Shown here in pieces: positions 17,009 through 25,828 of a DNA stretch of 64,000 nt (position 1 is its first letter; each line of letters opens with the position of its first letter). The position numbers and the translations under genes are program-made. The stretch lies in the NCBI GenBank assembly GCA_964390905.1, contig CAYMLO010000007.1:42175-106174 (forward strand), written 5' to 3'. The stretch comes from JAFGLZ01 sp964390905. Lineage in GTDB: Bacteria; Planctomycetota; Phycisphaerae; UBA1845; JAFGLZ01. The notes under the pieces were generated by a model. It worked only from the letters and a program-made list of their open reading frames with translations. It was not told the DNA's origin and did no database searches.

Positions 17009-19354
17009 TTACTTCGGTTGTGATTGTGCTGGCCGGCGTTGCCACTTGGCCAGGTAGGCGGCGGCCAGGTCGCGCACGAGGGGGTCGGGGTCACTTCTGG
17101 CCGTTCGCCTCGCCACGGTTTGGAACACGGGGCCTTGCTTTTCGGCAAGGAGCCAGACGGTCATCATCCTTGCAAGCCAGTCTTCGTCAGATAACCCGCC
17201 GGAGAGTTTCCTGATCATCGGGTTGGTGAGCTTGACGTAGCGGCAAGACTCGATGAGGCGCGCGCGAATGACAGGGTGACGGTCCCGTCGCATGGCGGCG
17301 TTGATCAGCGCGTCGGCTACTGATGGCTCATCGATGGACGTGACGTCGTATCCGAGCCGTCGGTCTCGTTTGGCCTGGGACTCGGCGAGGAGGGACGCCA
17401 GGACGGCGCCTGCGCGGATGGCCTGGCCTGGCGGGCCGGAGTTCATGACGAGCTTCAGGTTGGCGATGGCGCTCTGCGAGGCGTCGGCGGCGCGTCTCAT
17501 CGTCCTGGATGTGGGTGCAGCCAGGCCGCCGAGACGATGGGTCCACTCGCCCTTCGCGGACCGCACGGGGTCGAGGATTCCGCCGATGACGACCTCTTGG
17601 GCGGCCTGGGGGGTGGTCCTCATCGCTTCCCGCAACGGGCCGATGTCGATGGTCTGAATCAGGCGAACGGACTGGCCCGGGCTCAGGACGGGCGTCCGTT
17701 CGAGGTCGACGATGAGGTAACGGGCGAACTGTCGAGCGCGGTCGCCAGAGGTCGTGACCGAGACGAGCACTTGCGGCGACAGCATCATCTGGTGGCCGAG
17801 GGTGATGCTGAAGGGCCCGACGTTGGTCAGCTGGAACAGGACGTACCAGGGCTCCGCTGGGACGAGATGAGGTTGCACAAAGCGCAGGGAGAGCTTCAGG
17901 AACTTGTCAGGCTTCTTGTAGTACTCGAGCGGTGTTCGGTCGAAATCGGCAAGGAGCTTGCGGATGCTGGGATAGTCAGGGACGGGCGGGACGGTCAGGC
18001 CGTTGGCCTGGAGCATCTGTGCGATCTCGTCGTAAGCGACGCCGGAGCTACGCAATTTGGCGGCTTGGAGGAGGACGGGGGCCGCGCGGTGAGCGCGTTT
18101 GGTGGCGAGGTAGACGCGGGCCAGCCCGACGGCGGCCATCTGGTCAGTGGCGGCCAGGTCCTTCAGAACGCGTTCGGCTTCGGGGAGGTCGTTCTTGGCG
18201 ATGGCCGCGAAGCCGTAGGCGCGTCGGGCGTCCTTTGAGGGATTCGGGTGGTCCATGGCGATCTTGGCGAGGCGCATGGCCTGGTCGGGTTGTGGGTCGT
18301 AGAGGGCGTAGAACCAGGCCATCTCGGTGGCGAGGTCGACGTCGCGTGTCTTGACGACGCGGTCGGTGAGGCCGCGGTAGTGTTCGCCGATGGCCCGAAT
18401 CTGTGCAAGGGCGAGCTCTCCCCGGCGGAGCTTCCGCAGGACGTGGACCATGAGGAGTCGGGCGGGGACGTGCCCGGGCTCGAGGCGAATGGCTTGGGCG
18501 CAGTCCTTGAGTGCGGCCTCCAGGTCGCCCGCGGCGGCGCGGCTTTGGGCCAGGTCGAAGAAGCGTTCGGCGGGCGGGTCCTTGCCGGGATTGGCGGCCC
18601 GGTGGACGTTGAGGGCGTAGGTAAACCAGAACTGCGCCTGTGAGTGCAGCGAGAGGCCGTCCAGCAGGTTGGCGAGCTGCCAGACGAGATTGATCTGCAT
18701 GGGATTGGCGGCGATCAGCCGGAGGGCTACGCGGACCCGGTCCTCCCGATCGTCCGGTGTGGTCAGGATCTGGTAGGCGAGCTGGCTTGCCGCAACGTTG
18801 CAGGGGGCAAGCTCCAGCGCGGTCTGGATGTGCTTTCGAGCTTCGGGGCGATTGCTTTGGGTCAGTGCGATCTCGGCGAGGCGGCGATGGGCGTCGCCGG
18901 CGATAAGGGGCAGACCTCCCGCTTCAGAGAGCTGCTTCTGGATGAAGCGCTGGCGGTCCTCGATGGTCTGGAGGGATCTGACGGTTAGACCGATCCATCG
19001 CAACCTGGCGGCGATGTCGGTGGGGTCTCGCTGGACGTAGTGCTGGAGCTCGGCAAGTGCGGTCTCGGGCTCACCGACATCTTCGAGGATGTCAGACTGC
19101 CATCGACGGGGCTCGGGGGCGTTGGGTTCGAGGCGGGCAGCGGCCCGCATCAACGTCAGGACGATCTGGATATCGTGGGGGGCTGGCCGGCCTTGCAGGC
19201 CATGGCCGTGATCGCGCGCCAGGTCAACGAGCCACTTGGCTGGAGATCGGATCAGCGGTTGCTCAGCGGGCTGGGTGGCCTGCTGCGCAGCAAGCGGGAG
19301 CCCAAGTGCGAGGCAAGCGGATACAGCGCGAAGTGACCCTGCCACATCGAGCAT
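17009..19354 (-). CDS. Secreted TPR-repeat protein
   Basis: This 781-residue protein has a signal peptide (LRAVSACLALGLPLAAQQA). Most of its first 480 residues are TPR-like helical repeats, for example EPETALAELQHYVQRDPTDI, EARKHIQTALELAPCNVA and LEAALKDCAQAIRLEPGHVP. A beta-rich domain follows (about 500-600, FVQPHLVPAEPWYVLFQLTN), then a C-terminal helical region that could be HEAT-like. It probably acts in the periplasm as a scaffold. It is convergent with gyrA and divergent from the phage-like cassette, whose first gene starts 139 bp away. No specific function can be assigned. Confidence 0.8.
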   Translation of the reverse strand: MLDVAGSLRAVSACLALGLPLAAQQATQPAEQPLIRSPAKWLVDLARDHGHGLQGRPAPHDIQIVLTLMRAAARLEPNAPEPRRWQSDILEDVGEPETALAELQHYVQRDPTDIAARLRWIGLTVRSLQTIEDRQRFIQKQLSEAGGLPLIAGDAHRRLAEIALTQSNRPEARKHIQTALELAPCNVAASQLAYQILTTPDDREDRVRVALRLIAANPMQINLVWQLANLLDGLSLHSQAQFWFTYALNVHRAANPGKDPPAERFFDLAQSRAAAGDLEAALKDCAQAIRLEPGHVPARLLMVHVLRKLRRGELALAQIRAIGEHYRGLTDRVVKTRDVDLATEMAWFYALYDPQPDQAMRLAKIAMDHPNPSKDARRAYGFAAIAKNDLPEAERVLKDLAATDQMAAVGLARVYLATKRAHRAAPVLLQAAKLRSSGVAYDEIAQMLQANGLTVPPVPDYPSIRKLLADFDRTPLEYYKKPDKFLKLSLRFVQPHLVPAEPWYVLFQLTNVGPFSITLGHQMMLSPQVLVSVTTSGDRARQFARYLIVDLERTPVLSPGQSVRLIQTIDIGPLREAMRTTPQAAQEVVIGGILDPVRSAKGEWTHRLGGLAAPTSRTMRRAADASQSAIANLKLVMNSGPPGQAIRAGAVLASLLAESQAKRDRRLGYDVTSIDEPSVADALINAAMRRDRHPVIRARLIESCRYVKLTNPMIRKLSGGLSDEDWLARMMTVWLLAEKQGPVFQTVARRTARSDPDPLVRDLAAAYLAKWQRRPAQSQPK

Positions 19355-19421
19355 GCGGCTTTTCTATCTTCTCGCGGTGGGGAGTTCAAGACCATGGATG
19401 TTCGAGTGGGGGGCGGCTGGG

Positions 19422-19435
19422 GGCGGGCGCCCGCC
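19422..19435. promoter_or_regulatory. Perfect 14-bp GC palindrome at the head of the phage-like cassette
   Basis: GGCGGGC followed directly by GCCCGCC is a perfect palindrome in the divergent gap between the secreted TPR gene and the terminase gene, about 59 bp before the terminase start. It could be an operator or a cruciform/terminator element. No direct repeats marking an attachment site were found here or at the far end. Confidence 0.35.
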
Positions 19436-19493
19436 ACGTTATGTGTGAAGGACCGAAAGCGCGTGGAGCTGCGCGCGGAGGGCAGTGGGCCCC

Positions 19494-20828
19494 ATGTGTT
19501 TGGAGAGGCCGTCCAAGATCGATGAGACGTTGGCTGAGGGGATGCCGGCGGTAGGTCTGTTGCCGTATCAGCGGTCAATAGTGGCTTCGCGGGCGCGTTT
19601 CGTATGGGCCAACTGGTCGCGACAGGTTGGCAAGAGCTTCGCCTTCTCGCTTCGGCGTGTCGTTCGCGGGCTGCTTCGGGGACGGTCGCAGTTGCTGCTG
19701 TCCGCGAGCGAGCGGCAGAGCCGGGAATTGATGGAGAAGGTGAGTTTGCACTGTCGGGCGCTTCGTCTCGCGACGGGTTGGTCGCGTCAGATGTGGCGGG
19801 ACACGAGCGTCCGGCAGTTGGAGGCATCGCTACCGAACGGGGTGCGTGTCATCGGTCTGCCGGCCAATCCGCAGACGGTTCGGGGGTTCTGCGGGGACGT
19901 GTTTTTGGACGAGTTCGCGATGCACCGGGACGATCGGGCCATTTGGGCCGCGATCTTCCCGACGATCCTGCGTGGGGACGGCGAGCTGGACGTCGCGAGC
20001 ACGCCGAAGGGGATGAAGAACCTTTTCTATGAGTTGGGCCAGAACAACCGGTTCGTCCGGTCGACGGTGACGATCTTCGACGCCGTCCGCGAGGGGCTTG
20101 ACGTGGACGTCGAGGCGCTCCGGTTGGCGATGAGGGACGAGGAGCTGTTCCGACAGGAGTTCGGCTGCGAGTTCCTCGACGAGGTAACGGCGTTCTTGAC
20201 GTACGAACAGATTGCCCGGTGCGAGGACGCGTCGTTGCCGCGAGCGCTGGACTTAGCTGCGCTTCGTAAGGAAGGCGGGGAGCTGGCGGTCGGGGTCGAC
20301 GTTGGCCGGAAACGAGATCTGACGGTGATCTGGGTCCTTCGACGCGACGATGACGCCCTGGTGACGCGGGGGCTGGTGGAGTTGTCAAACGCGCCGTTTT
20401 CAGAGCAGGAGGCGCGATTGCGGGAGGTCCTCTCGGTGCCGGCCGTTCGGCGGTGCTGCATGGATTCGACGGGGTTGGGGATGCAGCTGGCGGAGACGGC
20501 GGTGGCGGCGTTCGGGGAGGATCGTGTGGAGGCGGTGACGTTCACGGCACCGACGAAGACGGATTTGGCGGGGCGGCTTCGTGTGCTGGTGGAGTCCGGC
20601 CGGATTCGGATTCCGTCCGACCCGGACATCCGCAACGACTGGCACGCGGTCCGGCGTTCGATCGGGAGGAGCGGACAGGTTCGTTTCGAGGCGGATCGGA
20701 ACGTGGCGGGTCATGCGGACAGATTCTGGTCGGCGGCGTTGGCGGTCCGCGCGGCGAGGTGCGCGTCTGGTCCGGTGGCGTATCTGTCGGAAGGTCGATT
20801 GACGTTCGCGCGAACGGGAGTGTGGTGA
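19494..20828 (+). CDS. Phage terminase large subunit, Mu gp28-like
   Basis: The 444-residue protein has both terminase activities. The ATPase has Walker A NWSRQVGKS (40-48) and Walker B DVFLDEF (135-141). The RNase-H-like nuclease has three acidic residues: Asp269 (VGVDVGRKRD), Asp324 (CCMDSTG) and Asp409 (AGHADRFW). This set is typical of Mu-type headful packaging terminases. The ATG at 19494 or the GTG at 19485 could be the start; GGAGG lies at 19477-19481. It is the first gene of the virion cassette, and its stop overlaps the portal start (TGATG). No small terminase gene is visible upstream. All catalytic residues are intact, so it is not an obvious pseudogene. Confidence 0.9.
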   Translation: MCLERPSKIDETLAEGMPAVGLLPYQRSIVASRARFVWANWSRQVGKSFAFSLRRVVRGLLRGRSQLLLSASERQSRELMEKVSLHCRALRLATGWSRQMWRDTSVRQLEASLPNGVRVIGLPANPQTVRGFCGDVFLDEFAMHRDDRAIWAAIFPTILRGDGELDVASTPKGMKNLFYELGQNNRFVRSTVTIFDAVREGLDVDVEALRLAMRDEELFRQEFGCEFLDEVTAFLTYEQIARCEDASLPRALDLAALRKEGGELAVGVDVGRKRDLTVIWVLRRDDDALVTRGLVELSNAPFSEQEARLREVLSVPAVRRCCMDSTGLGMQLAETAVAAFGEDRVEAVTFTAPTKTDLAGRLRVLVESGRIRIPSDPDIRNDWHAVRRSIGRSGQVRFEADRNVAGHADRFWSAALAVRAARCASGPVAYLSEGRLTFARTGVW

Positions 20829-22123
20829 TGAAGGGCAACGAGAGAGGTTGGTTTCGTCGTCTGGTCCATGCGATTCGTGGTGGGTCGGGAGCGGGGGCGC
20901 CTCGTCCGGGGCGTCTGATCTGGCCTCGCAAGGAAGACACGTGGCGCGAGTACCCGGCGGACGGGCTGACGCCGTTGCGCCTGACGCAGATCCTTCGCGC
21001 GGCGGACGAAGGTGACATCGAGATGGCGCTGCAGCTGTATGAGCAGATGGAGGAGAAGGACGCGCATCTTTTCAGTGTAGCGCAGACGCGTCGGCTGGGC
21101 CTGACCGGGCTGGAATGGGAGGTGATCTCGGCGGCGGAGATCCATCGAGGCGTCGACCGGGTTGCGGCGGACGAGGCAGCGGACTACTGCTGCGAGCGGT
21201 TGACGGAGATCGACGGGTTGGAGGAGGCGTTGCGGCACCTTGCCCTCGCGATCGGGCGGAACGTTTCGGTGGCGGAGCTTGTCTGGGACGTGGTGGGTGG
21301 GGAGCACGTTGTCGCGGACGTGGTGCCGGTGGATTTCGGTCGGATCACGATGGACGAGCTGGATCGGATTCGGATCCTGACGCGTGACGCGCCGTTCGAG
21401 GGGATCTTGCCGCCGTCGAACAAGTTCATCGTTCACACGCCTCAATCGGTCTCGGGGCATCCCTTGCGAGGCGGTCTGCTGCGCGTGAGCGCGCTGGCGT
21501 ATCTGGCGAAGCACTTCGCGATGAAGGACTGGCTGATCTTCGCGGAGATCTTCGGGATGCCGATCCGGATCGCTCGATATGAGGCGTCGGCGTCGCCGGA
21601 GGAGAAGCGGGAGATGCTGGAGATGCTCCGGGATCTGGGAACGGCGGCGTTCGGGATCTTCAGCAAGGCGGTGGAGCTCGAGATCAAGGAGGTCAGTCAG
21701 GGCGTGCTGGGCGGCCCCCCGTACGAGGGGATCTGCCACTTCTTCAACCGTGAGCTGAGCAAGGCATGGCTCGGGCAGACGCTGACGACGGACACGGCAC
21801 AGATGACGGGGACGCACGCGGCTGCGGTGGTGCATGAGCGGGTCCGGATTGACATTCAAGAGGATGACATCCGCAACGAGGGCCGGACGATTCGTCGTGA
21901 TCTGTTGGGGCCGGTGACGCGCGTGGGGTTGGGCCCGTCGGCGCCCGTGCCATACTTCCGCCGGAAGCTGGACGTGGATCCCGACCCGGCGCAGGTGGCG
22001 GAGGTGATCTCGACGGCCGTCAACGAGCTTGGTGCGCGAGTTCCAGCGCGATGGGCTCATGACACGCTGGGGATCCCGGAGGCCGGGGAGGACGAGCCCG
22101 TGCTGACGGGCCGAGGAGCTTGA
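20828..22123 (+). CDS. Phage portal protein, Mu gp29-like (DUF935)
   Basis: The 431-residue protein starts at ATG 20828, inside the terminase stop (TGATG). It matches the DUF935 portal family of Mu-like phages, with features such as DAHLFSVAQTRRLGLTGLEW, LAYLAKHFAMKDWLIFAEIF, GMPIRIARYE and SKAWLGQTLTT. Portals form the dodecameric DNA gate of the head and dock the terminase. In Mu the next gene is the gp30 minor head protein; here a 274-bp gap and then the protease follow. The length is somewhat shorter than Mu gp29. Confidence 0.9.
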   Translation: MKGNERGWFRRLVHAIRGGSGAGAPRPGRLIWPRKEDTWREYPADGLTPLRLTQILRAADEGDIEMALQLYEQMEEKDAHLFSVAQTRRLGLTGLEWEVISAAEIHRGVDRVAADEAADYCCERLTEIDGLEEALRHLALAIGRNVSVAELVWDVVGGEHVVADVVPVDFGRITMDELDRIRILTRDAPFEGILPPSNKFIVHTPQSVSGHPLRGGLLRVSALAYLAKHFAMKDWLIFAEIFGMPIRIARYEASASPEEKREMLEMLRDLGTAAFGIFSKAVELEIKEVSQGVLGGPPYEGICHFFNRELSKAWLGQTLTTDTAQMTGTHAAAVVHERVRIDIQEDDIRNEGRTIRRDLLGPVTRVGLGPSAPVPYFRRKLDVDPDPAQVAEVISTAVNELGARVPARWAHDTLGIPEAGEDEPVLTGRGA

Positions 22124-22397
22124 GGACAGGCAAGCCGGCCAGGGGGGTGTGGCTGGGAGGCGGATCGGCTGGTCGGATCGCTCAACGCAGCGGTCGGCCA
22201 GCCGTTTCGTTTGGGGCGGCGATTGGCTCAGCGGAGTTGTCTGCGAACCGTCGCGTGATTGCGTCTCGGTTCGCGGAGGCCTGGTCCGGTCGGTTGGTGG
22301 GCTGATCAGGTTTGCTGAGGTCCTGTTTGCACACGGACCCCCATGTAGAGACGACCGGGCGTTTGTGGCTGGCCCGGGAGGCAAGGAGTGATGCGAC
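22124..22397. other. 274-bp gap where Mu-like phages carry gp30/gpF
   Basis: No convincing gene is seen between portal and protease. A TTG-initiated 61-codon frame from 22120 has no ribosome-binding site or recognisable domain. The gp30-type minor head gene expected here is absent. Confidence 0.5.
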
Positions 22398-23360
22398 GTG
22401 GCGTGCGAGCGAGACGAAGACGGAGCGACGCCGGAGGCGACCTGCCTGGTCAACGTGCAGCCGAACGAACTGCCGAAGGAGGTGGGGCGGCGTGTCGTCG
22501 TGGCGCCGTGGGGCGAGGTGGAGAGCGTCAGCGGACGGTTCATCGTAGACGCCGCGTCCGCGAGCCGGGCGGTGGCCGCCTTCGAGACGCAGGGCAACGA
22601 TCTGCCGATCGACTATGAGCACCAGACGCTGGGCGGGCGGTACGCGTCGCCCACGGGCCAGGCGCCGGCGGCGGGATGGATCAAGCGGCTCGAGGCGGTG
22701 GACGGCGAAGGGCTGGTGGCCGACGTGGAATGGACCGAACCGGCGGTGACTCAGCTGGCGTCGCGTCAGTATCGCTACTTGTCGCCGGTGGTCGTTGTGG
22801 GCAAGCGGGACCGGCGTCTGGTGGCGCTGCATTCGGCGGCGCTGACGAACAAGCCGGCGATCGCGCGGATGCAGCCGATCGTGAATCGGGTCGAGACGAG
22901 AGAGGCCGCTCAGACGGCCAGGGAGGAAGAATCGATGCAGTCGGCATGGGAAGTCTTGCGAAGTCGGCTCGAGATGGACCCCACGGCGGACGAAGAGGCG
23001 GTCCTGGTGGCGGCCGCGGAGCGGATCGAGACGTTGCAGGAAGCGCTGTCCCGGCGTGAGGCCGAAGAGGTCGTGGCGGTGGCGATGAAGGCGGGGAAGC
23101 TGACATCGGCGCAGAAGGCCTGGGCGGTGGATCTGATTCTGCGTGATCCCGAGACGTTCCAGAGTTGGCTGGCCGAGGCGCCGGTGGTGGTTCCGCACGG
23201 CCAGGTAGCGCCGCCGGAAGCGGATGCGACGGGCGAGGGTCGACGGGTCACGGCCGCGGCGGGTGCGAAGCGAGAGTACCGGTCGAGCGACCTGCTGCAG
23301 TCGCTGACGAGTGAGGAGGCCTACGTGGCGGATTCCGTTCGCGAGGCGGGGGTTGCGTGA
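22398..23360 (+). CDS. Phage head maturation protease/scaffold, Mu gpI (gp32)-like
   Basis: The 320-residue protein starts at GTG 22398. The N-terminal half resembles the Mu I protease: a VAPWGEVESVSGRFIVD strand region, the LPIDYEHQT motif with its His, and a YLSPVVVV segment before a conserved SAALTNKPAIARMQP motif. The C-terminal half is helical and charged (about 165-240, EAVLVAAAERIETLQEALSR), as expected for a scaffold. In Mu this gene encodes both protease and scaffold for procapsid assembly. It precedes the cement-like and major capsid genes. Confidence 0.85.
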   Translation: MACERDEDGATPEATCLVNVQPNELPKEVGRRVVVAPWGEVESVSGRFIVDAASASRAVAAFETQGNDLPIDYEHQTLGGRYASPTGQAPAAGWIKRLEAVDGEGLVADVEWTEPAVTQLASRQYRYLSPVVVVGKRDRRLVALHSAALTNKPAIARMQPIVNRVETREAAQTAREEESMQSAWEVLRSRLEMDPTADEEAVLVAAAERIETLQEALSRREAEEVVAVAMKAGKLTSAQKAWAVDLILRDPETFQSWLAEAPVVVPHGQVAPPEADATGEGRRVTAAAGAKREYRSSDLLQSLTSEEAYVADSVREAGVA

Positions 23361-23401
23361 CACGAAGTCCCTGGTGAGGGCAGTAACGGGGAGACACACA
23401 G

Positions 23402-23812
23402 ATGGCACTATCGGCAAATCGCGAGGTGGATCGTTACGTCGATCAGGAGCTGCGGAGCTTCAAGGTGGCGGCCAGCGCCACGATCTACAAGGGCGGGTTC
23501 GTGGGCCTGAGCGGCGGGTACGCGCAGGCCCTGAACGCGGCGGACCCCTGCGTGGGCATCGCGTACGAGGAGGCGGACAACGCCTCGGGGGCGGCGGGGG
23601 ATATCAGCGTTCGTGTCTACACGCAGGGCGATTTCCTGCACGCGTTGAGCGGGGCGGCGTTGACGAACATCGGGGACGCGGTGTACGCGTCGGCGGACGA
23701 CACGCTGACGTTCACGTCGTCGGGCAACAGCCTGGTGGGCGTGTGCATGGACGTTCCCGAGTCGGGCAAGATCATCCTTCGGCTGAATCCGTTCAACGCG
23801 GTGGCTCCATAG
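23402..23812 (+). CDS. Phage capsid cement-like protein (DUF2190-like)
   Basis: This 136-residue protein is beta-rich and lacks Cys-rich or catalytic features. The N-terminus (VDQELRSFKVAASATIYKGG) and the pattern VGIAYEEADNASGAAGD, VYTQGDFLHAL, IGDAVYAS and VGVCMDVPESGKIILRL resemble DUF2190-type decoration proteins that stabilise expanded capsids. It lies between protease/scaffold and major capsid, the expected place for a cement protein. Confidence 0.75.
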   Translation: MALSANREVDRYVDQELRSFKVAASATIYKGGFVGLSGGYAQALNAADPCVGIAYEEADNASGAAGDISVRVYTQGDFLHALSGAALTNIGDAVYASADDTLTFTSSGNSLVGVCMDVPESGKIILRLNPFNAVAP

Positions 23813-23901
23813 CGGGGCCCTGCGTGAACGTGTGACGGCGCAAGAACAGTGGACAAGGCGCCCTGACCGTGGTTGCGGGAGGCGTCAAGGAGCACAAGAC
23901 C

Positions 23902-24816
23902 ATGGCCGTGATCAACACGGGATTGCTGACGAAGGGCCTTCGAAGCGAGTTCTTCAATCGTTTCGAGGGCACGCCGACGTACTTCGGTGACTTATCGACG
24001 CGGATCGTGTCGACGGGGGACTCCGAGACGTATCGGTGGTTGGGTACGGTGCCGAAGATGCGGGCGTGGGGGACGGGCCGTCTGGCCAAGGGTCTCCGGA
24101 GCGAGAGCTATTCGATTGAGAACGCCAAGTACGAGGCCACGATCGAGGTGGACCGGGATGAGATCGCGGATGACCAGACGGGTCAGATCCGGGTCCGGGT
24201 CTCGGAGTTGGCCCAGCGGGCGGCGACGCACAAGGACTACCTCCTCTCGCAGCTGTTGGCGAACGGAGAGACGAGCGGGTACGACAGCTACGACGGGGTC
24301 TCGTTCTTCAACGACGCCCACAGCTCGGGCGATTCGGGCAGCCAGGACAACAAGCTGACGTACGATGCGGCGGACGCGGACAACCCGACCGTCGAGGAGT
24401 ACAAGGGGGCTCTGAAGGCGGCGATCGCGACGATGCTGGCGTACAAGGACGACCAGGGCGACCCGATGATGATCGCCGCGACGGGGTTGGTGTGCGTGGT
24501 CCCGCCGACGATGTACTTCACGGCGCTGGAGGCCATCAACGCGTCGATCGTGAGCAGCACGACCAACGTTCTGGAAGGCGCGGCGCGCGTGATCCCGTTT
24601 CCCTGGCTGACGGACGCGAGCAAGTGGTATCTGCTGAAGACGGACGGGGTGATTCGTCCGTTCATCTTCCAGGACCGCGAGCCGGTGGAGTTCGGATCGC
24701 TGGTGGAGAACAGCGAAGAGGCGTTCAAGCGCGAGAAGTTCCTCTACGGCGTTCGGGCGCGGTACGCGATGAGCTACGGCTACTGGCAGTACGCGGTCCG
24801 GACGGATTTTGCGTAG
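23902..24816 (+). CDS. Phage major capsid protein, Mu gpT-like
   Basis: The 304-residue protein starts at ATG 23902, with AAGGAG ten bases upstream. It has the Mu gpT signature: INTGLLTKGLRSEFFNRFEG at the start, TYRWLGTVPKMRAWGTG, YEATIEVDRDEIADDQTGQI, and late LLKTDGVIRPFIFQDREPV and FLYGVRARYAMSYGYWQYA. This is an HK97-fold head subunit. The length fits Mu gpT (about 305), indicating an intact gene. Confidence 0.92.
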   Translation: MAVINTGLLTKGLRSEFFNRFEGTPTYFGDLSTRIVSTGDSETYRWLGTVPKMRAWGTGRLAKGLRSESYSIENAKYEATIEVDRDEIADDQTGQIRVRVSELAQRAATHKDYLLSQLLANGETSGYDSYDGVSFFNDAHSSGDSGSQDNKLTYDAADADNPTVEEYKGALKAAIATMLAYKDDQGDPMMIAATGLVCVVPPTMYFTALEAINASIVSSTTNVLEGAARVIPFPWLTDASKWYLLKTDGVIRPFIFQDREPVEFGSLVENSEEAFKREKFLYGVRARYAMSYGYWQYAVRTDFA

Positions 24817-24910
24817 TCGCGGTCCGCATGACCGGTGCCACGGCGGACGGCGCGGCGAGGGCGTCGTGTCGTCCGCGGTTTCCGTTGGGCGGTCGTTTAG
24901 GGATCGGATC

Positions 24911-25354
24911 ATGGCGTACGTCACGAACGCGGACATCGAGAACCGCCTGGGGACCCGGACCTACGTGCAGTTGACGGACGACGAGGGAACGGGGTCGGCG
25001 GATACGGACAAGGTGGACGAGGCCCGGCTGGGAGCCGAGGGAGAGGTCGACAGCTACCTGGCGCGGCGACACGCGGTGCCGATTGACGTGGCGACGCACA
25101 CGGAGCTTGCCGGGGTGCTGGCGAGCATCACGTTGGACATCGTTGCGTTCCGGCTTCATTGCCGCAGGCCGCCGGTCCCCGCGGAGATCCTAACGAAACA
25201 CGACGCGGCGATTGACTGGCTCAGGCAAGTGGCGGCAGGCACGGTGGTGCTGCCCGCGGACTCGGCGCTTCCGGACAACGCCGTTCGGGGGCCGCACGCT
25301 GAGGTGGGCGGTCAGAAGCGCGTTTTCACCGAAGAGACGCTCGAGTCGCTGTGA
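24911..25354 (+). CDS. Mu gp36-like protein (DUF1320), head completion
   Basis: The 147-residue protein starts at ATG 24911. It has the DUF1320 pattern: AYVTNADIENRLGTRTYVQL, then a helical EARLGAEGEVDSYLARRHAV segment, and ILTKHDAAIDWLRQVAAGTV near the end. DUF1320/gp36 proteins are head-tail joining or completion proteins next to the capsid gene in Mu-like phages. Position and length fit. Confidence 0.85.
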   Translation: MAYVTNADIENRLGTRTYVQLTDDEGTGSADTDKVDEARLGAEGEVDSYLARRHAVPIDVATHTELAGVLASITLDIVAFRLHCRRPPVPAEILTKHDAAIDWLRQVAAGTVVLPADSALPDNAVRGPHAEVGGQKRVFTEETLESL

Positions 25355-25393
25355 TTGACGTCGGGGCGTGCGGATGTTGGGCGGACGCTTGGC

Positions 25394-25828
25394 ATGACGG
25401 CACTGATGGACATCGAGATCGCCCTCGTGCAGCGGGTGAGCATGCTGCGCCTCGGCACGGCGGGGGCCTTCAAGACGATCGACGGGTTGGCAGGTCCTGG
25501 GACGTCGCGCGTGGTGGAGCATGTGGGTGGTCGGCTCAAGCCGGCGGCGTTGGTTCGCTACTTGGGTCGGAAGCGCGGATCGTCGGGTGAGCCGGCTTGC
25601 GTCTCGCTCTTCGTAGTCTGCGAGAGCCTTCGTGGTGGGGGGGAGGCGCGGACCGGTGGGGATGGCGTAACCGGCGCGCATCAGCTTTTGGACCTGCTGC
25701 GGGGGGCGCTGGATGGGACAACGCTGCTGTGTGGGTGTCGTCTGGCATTCTCGAGCGAGGAGGCAGTCGCGGCGGACGATCGTGTGGTGGTCTTCCAGCA
25801 GACCTACACCGTCGAGGAGGCGCCGTGA
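25394..25828 (+). CDS. Mu gp37-like protein (DUF1834)
   Basis: The 144-residue protein starts at ATG 25394 and has an N-terminal helix (LMDIEIALVQRVSML) followed by an alternating beta region (ACVSLFVVCESL, CRLAFSSEEAVAADDRVVVF), as in DUF1834/gp37-type proteins. It follows gp36 directly, as in Mu-like gene order, and its stop overlaps the next start (TGATG). In Mu-like phages it belongs to the head-tail connector region. The next genes in Mu would be tail sheath and tube, which are missing here. Confidence 0.7.
   Translation: MTALMDIEIALVQRVSMLRLGTAGAFKTIDGLAGPGTSRVVEHVGGRLKPAALVRYLGRKRGSSGEPACVSLFVVCESLRGGGEARTGGDGVTGAHQLLDLLRGALDGTTLLCGCRLAFSSEEAVAADDRVVVFQQTYTVEEAP

Noticed and set aside
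19441..19554. 37-codon ATG frame just before terminase, considered as a small terminase subunit
   Set aside because: Too short, overlaps the terminase start in another frame, and has low-complexity Arg/Gly composition.
22120..22305. 61-codon frame between portal and protease
   Set aside because: Starts at TTG with no suitable Shine-Dalgarno, Arg/Gly-rich composition, no family resemblance.
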